A stretch of 64,000 bases of DNA from Pseudomonas sp. SG20056 (lineage in GTDB: Bacteria; Pseudomonadota; Gammaproteobacteria; Pseudomonadales; Pseudomonadaceae). This document shows, in pieces, positions 25,452-34,743 of this stretch (the first letter of the stretch is position 1; every line of letters begins with the position of its first letter). The notes under the pieces are model-generated. The model had not been told where the DNA came from, ran no database searches, and was given only the letters and a program-made list of their open reading frames with translations. The DNA lies in NCBI RefSeq assembly GCF_031764535.1, contig NZ_CP134499.1:1240001-1304000 (forward strand). The letters are read 5' to 3'. Position numbers and translations under genes: made by a program.

Positions 25452-27794
25452 GTGTCGTTCCGTGTTGTGCTGAGTGGCCGGGCCTTGCCTGGGTATACGT
25501 CTGAGCAGATTGCTCAGCATTTACAGACGCAGCTGAAGTTCTCTGAGGCCCAGGTGAAGGCCTTGCTGCCGCCGGCACGGCGTGTGGTCAAAAGTGGTTT
25601 GGATCGGCCCAGTGCCGAGCGCTGGTGCACTCGGTTACAACAGGCAGGTCTGGCCGTCTCGGTCGAGGAGGTTGCCGCGCCTGCGGCGGTCGACCCTCTG
25701 ACGGTTCTACAGGAATTAGCCCAGAAGGGGCTTAAGCGTGCCCGGCCCAGCCCGACGTATGCCTTGCAGCTGTTTCTGGTCACGCTCTGCTGCCTCTTGG
25801 TGCCGACGCTTTATGCGGGGTTGGTGATTGGACTGGGTGCTGGGCTTGCCTGGTACTTGCTGCATATCCACGAATACCTCGGCGGTTTGCGTAATATCTG
25901 GTTGCTGCTTTGCATCTATGGCGTGCCCGCAATCAGCGGCGGCATTCTGCTGCTGTTTATGGCGCGGCCATTCTTTCTACCCAGCCAGCGTGGTGATGAA
26001 CCGCTGGAGCTGGACCTGGCCTGCGAACCGCGTTTGCAGCTGGTAATCAACCAGTTGTGTCAGGCGATTGGCCTGCGCCCACCGGTGGCGGTCCAGCTGT
26101 CCAATGACGTGAATGCCAGCGTGCATTTCGAGAATGGCTGGAGTGGATTCTTCTCTGGCCGCAAGGTGCTGACCATCGGCATGCCACTGGTTGCCGGGAT
26201 GAGCGTGCAGCAGTTTGTCGGCTTACTGGGGCACGAGTTTGGCCACTTTGCTCAGCGGCTGGGCATGCGCTGTAACTTCCTGATCAACTCGGTTAATGCC
26301 TGGCTGGAAGTGCGCAGTAATAGTCGCGACCCTTGGGATGATCGCCTGCAGGAATGGCTGGAGAACGATCCCTGGTGGATTCTGCAGCTTGCCATCTGGG
26401 TGGCGCAGCAGGGAATCGAGCTGTCGCGGCTGCTGATGCGTGGCTGTTTCTGGCTGAGCTTTCGCCTGTCCCGTTCGCTGTCGCGGCAGATGGAGTTCGA
26501 CGCCGACCGTTACGAGAGTTTGCTGGCCGGGAGTGCGGCGTTTCGTGGCAGTGCCTTGCAGTTGCGCGCGCTGTCCTGGGCCTGGCGTGAAGTGGATCAG
26601 CAGAATGCCCGTACCTGGCGCGAGCGTCGCCTGCTGCGCGATATGCCGCACGCCACTGCCGAGAAGACCTCCAGCCTGAGCCAGGCCACTCGGCAGCAGA
26701 TGGAGCGGAGCCTCGAAGAGGGCAGTACCCGCTATTGGCATACTCACCCTGCCGATCTGGCGCGTATCCAGCACAGTGAAGCCCTGCAGGCGCCCGGCTA
26801 CTTGCATGACGCCCGCCCGGCAGCCGTTCTGTTCGAGCACTTCGCCGAGCATTGTCAGCGTGTCACCGAGGCTTACTACGCGGAGCTGGGCCTGGACTAT
26901 GACGAGCAGCAGTTACAGGACAGCCAGCAGATCTTCCAGATCAGCGCCCAGCGTGAAGAGGCGCTTGATCAGCTCTGGGAGTGGACAGGCCGGCAATGGC
27001 GCAATCTGCCCTGGCTGGCGCTGCATCAGCCGGTGCAGGCGGCGCATGCCGCGCTGGGCTGGCAGGCGGTGATTGACGAGTTGCGGCGCCTGTCTCCGGA
27101 AATTACTCAGGCCTGGACTCAGGCTGAAGCGCAGGAAGACCAGCGTGTGGCGCTGGCCTGGTGTGGCGAGTTGCAGCGCAATGGGGTGACCGCACGACTC
27201 AGTGACAGCGAGGCGTTTGATCCGGCTAAGCACTTGCCGTTGTATCGGCAGATCGATGAGGGCAAGACCCCGGCGCAGCTGCAGTTGCTCCTGGCTGCTT
27301 CGTTATACCGGCGTCGCCTGGAGCTGAGCCTGGCGAATGCAACCACGGCGCTGCGTGAAACAGCGCGTCTGGCGCTGCATTTGAGCAAGCTGTATGTCGA
27401 CTATGCGCGCCTGCTGGAGGCCCGCGAACTGGCCGAACGCTTTCTGGATTGGCATCAGCAGACTCCCGACAGCCTGACTGAGCGCTTGAGCCAGGATGCC
27501 TTGTCGCGCTATCAAGATTTGGCCCTGCGCTTGCTCAAAGCGGCGGATCAAACGCCCCAGACCCTGCTTGATGGCAGCACGCTGGGCGGTTATCTGCGTC
27601 TGCGCTGCCCACGGCTAAATGCCCAGGCCGGCGAGCCGGTCGAGTTCCTGCGCAATAGCGCGACGCTGATCGACAGCCTGGCCTATGTGCATCGCCGGGC
27701 CATGGCTGAGCTGGCCAGCTATGCCTTGCAGCGTGAGCGCGAGCAGGGACTGCGCGGCATCCGGCTGGTGCTCAAGGTTGGCGATCCAGGCTGA
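25452..27794 (+). CDS. Membrane-bound M48-family metalloprotease
   Basis: A 780-residue protein. Residues 1-90 form a soluble N-terminal region, then two strong hydrophobic segments at about 108-140 and 150-172. The zinc motif HEFGH is at 261-265 and the third ligand is probably E348 in EFDAD. A long helical region fills the C-terminus. The first 70 residues (TSEQIAQHLQTQLKFSEAQVK...) resemble short domains of other Pseudomonas membrane proteins. At 780 residues it is far longer than HtpX-type M48 enzymes of about 300. It probably degrades membrane or envelope proteins. Confidence 0.85.
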   Translation: MSFRVVLSGRALPGYTSEQIAQHLQTQLKFSEAQVKALLPPARRVVKSGLDRPSAERWCTRLQQAGLAVSVEEVAAPAAVDPLTVLQELAQKGLKRARPSPTYALQLFLVTLCCLLVPTLYAGLVIGLGAGLAWYLLHIHEYLGGLRNIWLLLCIYGVPAISGGILLLFMARPFFLPSQRGDEPLELDLACEPRLQLVINQLCQAIGLRPPVAVQLSNDVNASVHFENGWSGFFSGRKVLTIGMPLVAGMSVQQFVGLLGHEFGHFAQRLGMRCNFLINSVNAWLEVRSNSRDPWDDRLQEWLENDPWWILQLAIWVAQQGIELSRLLMRGCFWLSFRLSRSLSRQMEFDADRYESLLAGSAAFRGSALQLRALSWAWREVDQQNARTWRERRLLRDMPHATAEKTSSLSQATRQQMERSLEEGSTRYWHTHPADLARIQHSEALQAPGYLHDARPAAVLFEHFAEHCQRVTEAYYAELGLDYDEQQLQDSQQIFQISAQREEALDQLWEWTGRQWRNLPWLALHQPVQAAHAALGWQAVIDELRRLSPEITQAWTQAEAQEDQRVALAWCGELQRNGVTARLSDSEAFDPAKHLPLYRQIDEGKTPAQLQLLLAASLYRRRLELSLANATTALRETARLALHLSKLYVDYARLLEARELAERFLDWHQQTPDSLTERLSQDALSRYQDLALRLLKAADQTPQTLLDGSTLGGYLRLRCPRLNAQAGEPVEFLRNSATLIDSLAYVHRRAMAELASYALQREREQGLRGIRLVLKVGDPG

Positions 27795-27877
27795 GCGAGC
27801 GGTGCTTGATAACAACTGCATTCGCTCCTGTGCGCGTTGTGCGCTGTAGTTGGGTTGTTATCTGCAAGGTTTGAAGG

Positions 27878-27913
27878 CTGTAAGTGACGCACTTGCTCGT
27901 GCGTCACTTACAG
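27878..27913. terminator. Perfect hairpin between convergent M48 and MATE genes
   Basis: CTGTAAGTGACGCAC and its exact complement form a 15-bp stem around a 6-base loop. It lies between two convergent genes. Neither side has a clear T-run, so Rho-independent termination is likely but not classical. Confidence 0.55.
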
Positions 27914-27933
27914 CGGCTGCTCAGGTTTTGCGC

Positions 27934-29268
27934 TTAGGCAGCGCTATCGAGCGTTTTTAGCTGCTGCAACTGGCGCCGCAGCATCCAGATCACCACCAGG
28001 CTCAGGCAGACGTTGGACAGCGGCAGGGCCAGCCATACGCCGTTGAGGCCCAGCAGAAGTGGCATCAGCGCGAGGAAGGGCAGCTGGATCAGCATATTGC
28101 CCACCGTCACCAACGTGGCGTAGCGGGCCTGGCCCATGGCCTGGAAGAAGCTCGCCGCGAGGATGATAAAACCATCAAGGAACATGGCGAACAGATGCAG
28201 GCGCAGGCCCAACACGCTGGCATCCAGCAGGGCTTGGTCGCTGCCGCTGAAAATTCCGGCAAACAGCCTTGGCAGGAGCAACAGCGCTGCAGTCATCAGC
28301 ACGCCGCTGCCCACTGCCGTGAGCAGACCCAGGCGCAGTACGCGGCGGACCTTGTCCGGCTCGCGGGCACCGTAGAAGTAACTGACCAGGGGCTGCATAC
28401 CGCCGCACACGCCTTCGGCAAACATGTAGTAGAAGGCCATCAGGTAGCCGGCGATGGCGTAGGCGGCAACCTGCAAGGGGCTGCCGTAGTGCATAAACAG
28501 CAGGTTGTGCAGCACCACCACCAGGCTCATGTAGAGGTACATCAACATGCTGGAGAAACCGGTGGTGAGGGTGTCCAGGCTTTTGCGCAGGTTGAAGGTG
28601 CAGGCGGTCAGGGGCATCTGCAGCGGGTTGTGCCGGCTGCAGATAAAACCCAGGCAGATCAGCACTGACAGGCTTTCGCCGATCACAGTGGCCAAGGCGG
28701 CACCGTGCAGACCCCACTGCAGTTCGATGATGAACAGGTAGTCCAGTGCCACGTTGGCGAGCGCGCCCACCAGCATGGCCAGGGTCGCCAGGCGCGGTGC
28801 GCCGAGGTTGCGAACCAGCAGGGGCAGGGCGATGGAGCCGAATACCAAAGGCGTGACCCAGCCGAGCACTAGCAGGTAGTCATTGCCCAGTTGTGCCAGA
28901 TCGTTCTCGGCGCCTTGCATGGCCATAAACGCCGGGCCATTCAGCACCACCAGCACGCCTGTGGGGATGCCCAAGAGAACCAGCAGCCAGAGTGCCTGAG
29001 CCAGGTAGCTGCGTGCTTGCGGCCACTGCGCGGCGCCCTGGGCCAGGGAGCATTGAGCGCCGCCGCCCATGCCGATCATCATGCCGATGGCCAGCATCAC
29101 TCCGGACAGCGGCCAGGCCATGTTGATCGCCGACAACCCGGTGGCGCCCATGGCGTGGCCAATAAAGATGCCGTCCACGACCATGTACAGTCCGCTGATC
29201 ATCAAGGCGGCGATGGCCGGGATGCTGTAGCGCCAGAAGGTGCGGGTGATGCTTTGACTGTTGTTCAT
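27934..29268 (-). CDS. MATE-family multidrug efflux transporter
   Basis: A 444-residue inner-membrane protein with about 12 hydrophobic segments in two MATE halves. Typical parts are SGLYMVVDGIFIGHAMG near residue 20, GAPRLATLAMLVGALANVALDYLFI near 160 and the second-half FLDGFIILAASFFQAMGQ. MATE pumps export cationic drugs with Na+ or H+. It lies 33 bp behind a MarR gene on the same strand, suggesting an autoregulated efflux operon. Confidence 0.92.
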   Translation of the reverse strand: MNNSQSITRTFWRYSIPAIAALMISGLYMVVDGIFIGHAMGATGLSAINMAWPLSGVMLAIGMMIGMGGGAQCSLAQGAAQWPQARSYLAQALWLLVLLGIPTGVLVVLNGPAFMAMQGAENDLAQLGNDYLLVLGWVTPLVFGSIALPLLVRNLGAPRLATLAMLVGALANVALDYLFIIELQWGLHGAALATVIGESLSVLICLGFICSRHNPLQMPLTACTFNLRKSLDTLTTGFSSMLMYLYMSLVVVLHNLLFMHYGSPLQVAAYAIAGYLMAFYYMFAEGVCGGMQPLVSYFYGAREPDKVRRVLRLGLLTAVGSGVLMTAALLLLPRLFAGIFSGSDQALLDASVLGLRLHLFAMFLDGFIILAASFFQAMGQARYATLVTVGNMLIQLPFLALMPLLLGLNGVWLALPLSNVCLSLVVIWMLRRQLQQLKTLDSAA

Positions 29269-29301
29269 AGGGGGGCACGGGTAAACGGTTGCGCGGCTGG
29301 G

Positions 29302-29727
29302 TCAGCCGATTTCGAGGGTCTGGCAGGCTTTGGCGAGTAACTGGCTCAGCTGCTGCATCTCTTCAGTGCTGAGGTTTTGTTCAAGGCTGGCGGCGGTTTG
29401 CACGTAGACATCGCGCTCTTCCTGTTCCAGCGCATTGGATTTGGCCGTGGCCATCAGGCGCATGGCGCGGCCGTCTTCACTACAGGGCAGGCGCTGCAGG
29501 TATCCGCGTGCCTCCAGCTTGCTGGCCATGGCACTGGCACTGGCCTTGCTGACGTTCATCCGTTCGGCCAGTTCGGTCAGGCGCAGGCCGTTTTCGGCGG
29601 ACATCAGGGCATACAGGTAGTCCAGCTCGCTGTTGCTCAGCTCCATGCTGCCGCTGTGCTGGGCGTACCGCCGCCAGTGGTGCCACATGTGCCATTGCAG
29701 GCGTTTAAGGCTGTCGGTGATCGGCAT
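29302..29727 (-). CDS. MarR-family regulator of the MATE pump
   Basis: A 141-residue MarR-type winged HTH protein. The recognition region reads RLTELAERMNVSKASASAMASKLEARGYLQR, followed by the wing. MarR proteins are usually repressors relieved by small phenolic compounds. A palindrome lies 22 bp upstream of the start, and the MATE gene follows directly, so I infer it represses its own operon. Confidence 0.9.
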   Translation of the reverse strand: MPITDSLKRLQWHMWHHWRRYAQHSGSMELSNSELDYLYALMSAENGLRLTELAERMNVSKASASAMASKLEARGYLQRLPCSEDGRAMRLMATAKSNALEQEERDVYVQTAASLEQNLSTEEMQQLSQLLAKACQTLEIG

Positions 29728-29748
29728 GCTTGCTCTCCGTTATATTTC

Positions 29749-29763
29749 GTTAGGCTAACTAAC
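29749..29763. promoter_or_regulatory. Candidate MarR operator
   Basis: GTTAG and CTAAC arms are separated by GCTAA, 22 bp before the MarR start codon. TTAG/CTAA-rich palindromes are common MarR sites, and this one would overlap the promoter. A possible -10 (TATAAC on the minus strand, 29739-29744) lies next to it. Confidence 0.45.
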
Positions 29764-29819
29764 TATTAGGGGCGCGGCAAGCTCGGGGCCGATCGGTGGT
29801 CGCGTATATGGGCTTGAGG

Positions 29820-30551
29820 TCAGCGGTATCGAGCCAGCAACTCGTCGAATTCGCCAGCCTGTTTCATCTGCACCATGGCGCGCAGCAGGGCCATGGTCGG
29901 GACATCCGGGGCATCGCGGACGATGCAGGCGATGGGGTCGGTAGCCACTTCGCTCAGGTGGTGCAGTCTTTCCCCGGGCGCTTGGTGGCGGTTGAACCAG
30001 TGCAGCGAGAGTTCGTTGCTGATGGCGTAGCGGTAGCGCCGGGCACTGAGTTTGAGCAGCACCTGGTCTTGGGTGCGGGCGTCTTCACGCTGGATCTGGC
30101 CGCTGGCGAACAGCGGCTCCAGGCGTGGATAGGTGAAGCCGAGGACGGTGCCCAGGCGCTCATTGAGTAGTTGCTCGGGCTCCAGTTTCTCGGGCGTAAC
30201 GCCTGCCAGCACATCACGCTGGGTCATAAAGGGCAGGCTCCAGATATAGCGATAGTGGCCACTGTTGACCCAGTTCGGGCTGACGTAGCAACGCATATCA
30301 ATTTCTCCGTTTTCCAGCGCCTGCTGTACGCGCATACGCGGCATCACCACCATCTCGGCTTTGCGGCCAACCTTGGCGGCCAGACGCTGATGCAAGTCGA
30401 CCAGAATGCCTTCCACTGCCTTGCCGTCTTTGATACGCACCATGGGCATGGCCCAGCTGTCGTTGATCGAGAAGCGCAGCGCCCGCTCGGCGGCCAATGA
30501 TGCGCCGCTCAGGGTGAGCAACAGCAGGGCAGTTAACAGCTTGGACACCAA
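29820..30551 (-). CDS. Periplasmic amino-acid-type substrate-binding protein
   Basis: A 243-residue SBP_bac_3-like protein with a signal peptide cleaved near SLAA at 20. The mature part has LRFSINDSWAMPMVRI and GILVDLHQRLAAKVGR, the usual first-lobe signatures. No ABC permease or ATPase gene adjoins it, so it may be an orphan receptor or serve a distant transporter. Confidence 0.85.
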   Translation of the reverse strand: MVSKLLTALLLLTLSGASLAAERALRFSINDSWAMPMVRIKDGKAVEGILVDLHQRLAAKVGRKAEMVVMPRMRVQQALENGEIDMRCYVSPNWVNSGHYRYIWSLPFMTQRDVLAGVTPEKLEPEQLLNERLGTVLGFTYPRLEPLFASGQIQREDARTQDQVLLKLSARRYRYAISNELSLHWFNRHQAPGERLHHLSEVATDPIACIVRDAPDVPTMALLRAMVQMKQAGEFDELLARYR

Positions 30552-30577
30552 GGCAGGTCCTTTGCGCTGTAGGCGCT

Positions 30578-31189
30578 TCAGCGGGTCATCGGCAGGGCTG
30601 CGCCCATCAATGCAAACAGCCCGCCGCAGCAGCGATTGAAGCCTTTGCCACTGCGTTGCAGCCAGGGCCGCACGCGATGGGCCATTCGCGCCAGCAGGTA
30701 TTCAACACTGCCTTCAACCACGGCAAAGGTCAGCGCCATGATGGCGAACTGCAGTAAGAGGTCACCGCGTGGGTCGAGAAACTGCGGCAGAAAGGCGCCG
30801 AAAAACAGAATCACCTTGGGGTTGGACAATGCCGATAGCAGGCCCTGGCGAAACAGCTTGAAGCCGCTGCTCTCGGCTGCTTTTTCGGCCATCGCGAGGT
30901 GCAGTGGCGGCGCGCGCCAGAGCTGAATGCCGAGCCAAATCAGGTAGGCGCCGCCGAGCCATTTGAGGATGGTGAGGGCCTGTGCCGAGGCTTGCAGCAG
31001 GGTGCCGATACCGAGCATCGACAAGGCCATCAGCAGGGTAAATCCCAGCACGCCGCCGCTGACGGTAAACAGGGTTTTGCGGTGGCCATACAAGGCGCCA
31101 TGGCTGAGCGCGAGCAGGCCATTGGGGCCTGGAGTCAGCGACAGGCCAAACACTGCCGTAAGAAAGATCAGCCAGGTATGCAGGGCCAT
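30578..31189 (-). CDS. LysE/RhtB-family amino acid exporter
   Basis: A 203-residue inner-membrane protein with six hydrophobic segments. The N-terminal LysE signature FGLSLTPGPNGLLALSHG lies near residue 14. The start at 31189 (MALHTWLIFLT) fits the family N-terminus; an ATG at 31255 would add 22 non-homologous residues. The family exports amino acids or homoserine lactones. It is 26 bp upstream of the binding-protein gene on the same strand. Confidence 0.9.
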   Translation of the reverse strand: MALHTWLIFLTAVFGLSLTPGPNGLLALSHGALYGHRKTLFTVSGGVLGFTLLMALSMLGIGTLLQASAQALTILKWLGGAYLIWLGIQLWRAPPLHLAMAEKAAESSGFKLFRQGLLSALSNPKVILFFGAFLPQFLDPRGDLLLQFAIMALTFAVVEGSVEYLLARMAHRVRPWLQRSGKGFNRCCGGLFALMGAALPMTR

Positions 31190-31325
31190 AAGACAGGTAT
31201 CCAGAAACGCAAGAGTGCAGGGCCTGTGCGGCCCTGCGAACCTCTGTTTTTTCATGCTGTGCCCGGATAGTCAAGCCGGCTTAAGTCGCACGGTCGCATT
31301 CATCGGCTTGAGCGGCGCACGGGGA

Positions 31326-32399
31326 TCAGCGATTGGCCTCCTTGAAGTTATCGTCAGATGGCTCCTTGGTATAGGCACCCTGATCGTGGACCAGTTTCTT
31401 GCTGCCATTCATCAAGGTGCTGATGCGGCTGTCGCTGGTTTTCGCCGAAGCGGCCTGGCTGCTGGTGCCGCTGATCAGCGGTGGGTTGCTGCTGAACGAC
31501 CACAGGTAGTGCCATACGGCGGCATTGTGTTTCTCGGTCAGTTGCGTGGCGTTGAAGTACCAGGGCTTGAGCTCGCTGAAGGCGGTCATGTTCATCAGCC
31601 CCGTATTGCTATCGCCGATAAAACCGGTGCTGCTGGCCCCGGAGGTGCGGTAGGTCTCGAAGATCACGCCCTTGGTTTTCAGCGCGTTGACATAGGTACG
31701 GCAGACTTCGCCGACCCACTTGTTGCCCAGGTAGTTTTTCGCGTTGTTGGAGTAGAAGGGGTCGAGCAGGGCGACGCGCTTGGGCAGCAGTTTGCTATTA
31801 ACGGTTCCGGCGCTGACCGCATCGCTGATCTTCTTGGTCAGGACGATGGCCATTTGGTTGCCCAGCGAATGCCCGGCAATGCGGATGTTGCTGCCGCTGT
31901 AGCCGGCCAGGTTGGCTTTGTAACTGTTGAACAGCAGATCGCTGGCCGATTGGCTGGGGCCGCTGGCGTAAACCCCGCTGCTGTTGCGCCAGCGCATGGC
32001 GCGCGGGCCGCTGGCGGTCCAGATCTTGGCCTCGGCATCCTTCACTTCACCTTCATCGGCGAACTGGTTCCAGTACAGCACGCCGACGTTGTAACCGGCT
32101 GCCAGCCAGGCGTGGGCGAGGTCCAGATCGGGGCCGCCGGCATCCTTACGGTTGAAGGTTTCGCGGTTCTTCTTTTGCGTTGAGCCGTTCTGCCAGCCAT
32201 GGATATAGATCAGCGTCGGCTTGCTGGCCACGTAATAGGCATTGCTCTGACCGGGCACGGCCTTCTGCCAGCTGTCGCCGTAACCGAACCAGTACAGGCC
32301 GTGGTCGAGATTCTGGAAGGTGCTGTCGGGGAATACACCCACGGCAGCCTGGCTCAAGGGGGCAAAACTCAGCACCAGCAATAGCAGCAGCTTGCGCAT
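31326..32399 (-). CDS. Secreted alpha/beta-hydrolase (lipase-like)
   Basis: A 357-residue protein with a signal peptide (MRKLLLLLVLSFAPLSQA). The mature part has the oxyanion sequence YIHGWQNG near residue 67 and the nucleophile elbow AGHSLGNQ near 160, as in lipases. The catalytic Asp is plausibly in LLDPFYS. I start at 32399; an upstream start at 32453 has no homology value. The substrate is unknown, and secretion to the periplasm or medium is inferred from the signal. Confidence 0.78.
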   Translation of the reverse strand: MRKLLLLLVLSFAPLSQAAVGVFPDSTFQNLDHGLYWFGYGDSWQKAVPGQSNAYYVASKPTLIYIHGWQNGSTQKKNRETFNRKDAGGPDLDLAHAWLAAGYNVGVLYWNQFADEGEVKDAEAKIWTASGPRAMRWRNSSGVYASGPSQSASDLLFNSYKANLAGYSGSNIRIAGHSLGNQMAIVLTKKISDAVSAGTVNSKLLPKRVALLDPFYSNNAKNYLGNKWVGEVCRTYVNALKTKGVIFETYRTSGASSTGFIGDSNTGLMNMTAFSELKPWYFNATQLTEKHNAAVWHYLWSFSSNPPLISGTSSQAASAKTSDSRISTLMNGSKKLVHDQGAYTKEPSDDNFKEANR

Positions 32400-32751
32400 G
32401 ACGGAAACCTTTCTTGTTATTAGGGAAGGGCGAGCATATAGATTGTCCGACAATCAGCTATCACCCGGACGGGTGAGGTCATCCAGGCGCCATTGCGCGG
32501 GCGCTTGCGCGATGTGTCTTGCGCCACGTTGTGAGCATCTTTGCCTCAGTAGCCGACAGCTTGTTGCAGTTGTCCTGACGTGCTGAGCGGACGAAGCACC
32601 TCTGGCTGTGGCAAACTCCGTGGCTCGTAACAGGACGTTTCATGGATCGAGTTTGCTGAGCCTGTCAGCCGTTTTTTGCCCATGGCCTAGCCTGCCCTGG
32701 GCGTATTGCATAATTGGCCGCTGCCTGCGGCGAAGAACAAGAGGAATGACT
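32400..32751. other. Divergent intergenic region upstream of the FabH-like operon
   Basis: About 350 bp between the secreted hydrolase and the FabH-like gene. It holds the palindrome at 32441-32455 and must contain promoters in both directions, but no clear -35/-10 pair stood out. No gene is supported here. Confidence 0.5.
32441..32455. promoter_or_regulatory. Palindrome upstream of the secreted hydrolase
   Basis: GATTGTC and GACAATC are perfect 7-bp arms around a single C, 42 bp upstream of the hydrolase start. The inner TTGTC/GACAA resembles GntR-type operators, but no GntR gene is near, so the cognate regulator is unknown. Confidence 0.35.
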
Positions 32752-33873
32752 GTGCATAACGTCGTGATCAGTGGTACCGGCCTCTATACCCCGGCAAACA
32801 GTATTTCCAACGATGAGTTGGTCGAGTCGTTCAACGCCTTCGTCCAGCAATTCAATGCCGACAACGCCGCGGCCATCGCCAGTGGTGAAGTCGAAGCGCT
32901 GAGCGAGTCGAGCAGTGGCTTCATCGAAAAAGCCTCGGGTATCAAGAGCCGCTTTGTCATGGACAAGGCCGGTATCCTCGATCCCAAGCGCATGGCGCCG
33001 CGCCTACCGGAGCGCAGCAATGAAGACTGGGGCATCCTCTGCGAAATGGCCGTAGGCGCCGCCAAAGACGCCATGGCCCGCGCCGGCAAGACTGCCGCCG
33101 ATATCGACGGGGTGATCGTGGCCTGCTCCAACCTGCAACGCGCCTACCCGGCGGTGGCGATTGAAGTGCAGGCCGCACTGGGCATCCAGGGTTTCGGTTA
33201 TGACATGAACGTGGCCTGTTCCTCCGCCACCTTCGGCATCCAGGCTGCTGCCAATAGCGTGCAGCTGGGCCAGGCCCGCGCGATTCTGATGGTCAACCCG
33301 GAAATCTGCACCGGCCACCTGAACTTCCGTGACCGCGACAGCCACTTTATCTTCGGTGACGCCGCCACGGCGGTCATCATCGAGCGCGCCGACCAAGCCA
33401 CCTCGAACTACCAGTTCGATATCGTCGGCACCAAGCTGATCACCCAGTTCAGCAACAACATCCGCAACAACTTCGGCTTCCTCAACCGCTGTGCGGAAGA
33501 GGGCGTCGGCGCCCGTGACAAGCTGTTCGTTCAGGAAGGGCGCAAGGTGTTCAAGGATGTCTGCCCGATGGTTGCCGAGCTGATTGCCGCGCACCTGGCC
33601 GAGAACAAGCTGAACGTCGGCGATGTGAAGCGCTTCTGGCTGCACCAGGCCAACCTCAACATGAACCTGCTGATCGCACGCAAGCTGCTGGGTCGTGATG
33701 CCGAGCCAGGCGAAGCACCGGTGATTCTCGACACCTACGCCAACACCAGCTCGGCCGGTTCGGTAATCGCCCTGCACAAATACCAGGAAGACCTGCCGAG
33801 CGGCGCCCTCGGTGTGCTCAGCTCGTTCGGCGCAGGTTATTCGATTGGTAGCGTGATCCTGCGTAAGCATTGA
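32752..33873 (+). CDS. FabH-like 3-oxoacyl-ACP synthase III (PA3286-like)
   Basis: A 373-residue thiolase-fold enzyme. The active-site Cys lies in [11 protein letters not shown] near residue 150, the His in [10 protein letters not shown] near 300, and the Asn in [10 protein letters not shown] near 333, giving the KAS III Cys-His-Asn triad. It closely resembles the P. aeruginosa PA3286 type, reported to channel medium-chain acyl-CoA into fatty-acid synthesis. The GTG at 32752 is preferred because AGAGGA is 6 nt upstream; an ATG at 32746 is too close. The stop shares one base with the next start. Confidence 0.88.
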   Translation: MHNVVISGTGLYTPANSISNDELVESFNAFVQQFNADNAAAIASGEVEALSESSSGFIEKASGIKSRFVMDKAGILDPKRMAPRLPERSNEDWGILCEMAVGAAKDAMARAGKTAADIDGVIVACSNLQRAYPAVAIEVQAALGIQGFGYDMNVACSSATFGIQAAANSVQLGQARAILMVNPEICTGHLNFRDRDSHFIFGDAATAVIIERADQATSNYQFDIVGTKLITQFSNNIRNNFGFLNRCAEEGVGARDKLFVQEGRKVFKDVCPMVAELIAAHLAENKLNVGDVKRFWLHQANLNMNLLIARKLLGRDAEPGEAPVILDTYANTSSAGSVIALHKYQEDLPSGALGVLSSFGAGYSIGSVILRKH

Positions 33874-34484
33874 TGGATTACCCGGCTGATCAGGCGCTGC
33901 TCACGCGTCTGCGTGCAGGCGAGCAGAAGGCCTACCGCGAGCTGGTTGCCACCTATCAGGGGGCAATGCGCGCGGTGGCCTTTGCCATTGTCGGCAGCCG
34001 TAATGCCGATGAAGTGGTGCAGGACGCCTGGCTGGCCGTGGTGCGCAGCCTCGATGGCTTTCAGGAGCGCTCCAGCCTGAAGACCTGGCTGCTGACTATC
34101 ACCGCCAACACCGCGAAAACCCGTCTCAAGGGCAATCGCCGTGAAGTGCTGCTCGACGACATTCCCTCGCCCCACGGCAGCATTGGTGATGAGCGATTCA
34201 GCTCGGATGGCCATTGGCTGCTGGCGCCGCATGCCTGGCATCACGACTCCCCGGAAGCCCTGCTGACCGAGGACGAATTACGCGAATGCCTGGAGAAAAC
34301 CCTGGCCAGCCTGTCCGAGTTGCAGGGCAGCGTGCTGCACCTGCGTGAGCGTGAAGGGTTGGAGTTGGAAGAAATCTGTAATCTTTTGCAGGTCTCGCTC
34401 TCCAATGTGCGGGTGCTGCTGCACCGCGCGCGTCTCAAGGTATTCGCCACCCTGGAGCATTTTGAGGAGACTGGCCAATGTTGA
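33873..34484 (+). CDS. ECF-type RNA polymerase sigma factor
   Basis: A 203-residue sigma-70 protein with region 2 (VATYQGAMRAVAFAIVGSRNADEVVQDAWLAVVRS) and region 4 (LEEICNLLQVSLSNVRVLLHRAR) and no region 3, the ECF layout. Its ATG shares the final A of the previous stop (TGATG), and its own end overlaps the anti-sigma gene by 7 bp. The FabH-like/ECF order matches PA3286-PA3285 as I recall it. It probably responds to an envelope or lipid signal. Confidence 0.9.
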   Translation: MDYPADQALLTRLRAGEQKAYRELVATYQGAMRAVAFAIVGSRNADEVVQDAWLAVVRSLDGFQERSSLKTWLLTITANTAKTRLKGNRREVLLDDIPSPHGSIGDERFSSDGHWLLAPHAWHHDSPEALLTEDELRECLEKTLASLSELQGSVLHLREREGLELEEICNLLQVSLSNVRVLLHRARLKVFATLEHFEETGQC

Positions 34485-34711
34485 GTTGTAAGGAGTTGGT
34501 GGCCCACTCCAGTGAGTTTATTGATGGCCAGTTGGGCCTGGGTAAACGCATGTCCGTGCGCTTGCACCTGGCGATGTGTCAGCACTGCCGGCGGTTTATC
34601 AAACAGATGCGTCTGAGTCAGGCAGTACTGCGCCAACTGCCGCCCGGGCAGAGCGCCGAGCTGGACGCTTTGGCGGCCAAGCTGGCGGAGTTGCGTCGCA
34701 ACCATTCCTGA
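34478..34711 (+). CDS. Small zinc-finger anti-sigma factor-like protein
   Basis: A 77-residue protein with a ZAS-type signature: His in RLHLAMCQHC with C-x2-C, and an upstream Cys in LSCKELV. It has no membrane segment, so it would be a soluble anti-sigma or redox-sensing partner of the adjacent ECF factor. The 7-bp overlap implies coupled translation in near-equal amounts. Confidence 0.8.
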   Translation: MLSCKELVAHSSEFIDGQLGLGKRMSVRLHLAMCQHCRRFIKQMRLSQAVLRQLPPGQSAELDALAAKLAELRRNHS

Positions 34712-34743
34712 TCGCCAGGCCGTTGGCCTGGCTAACTTCTCGT

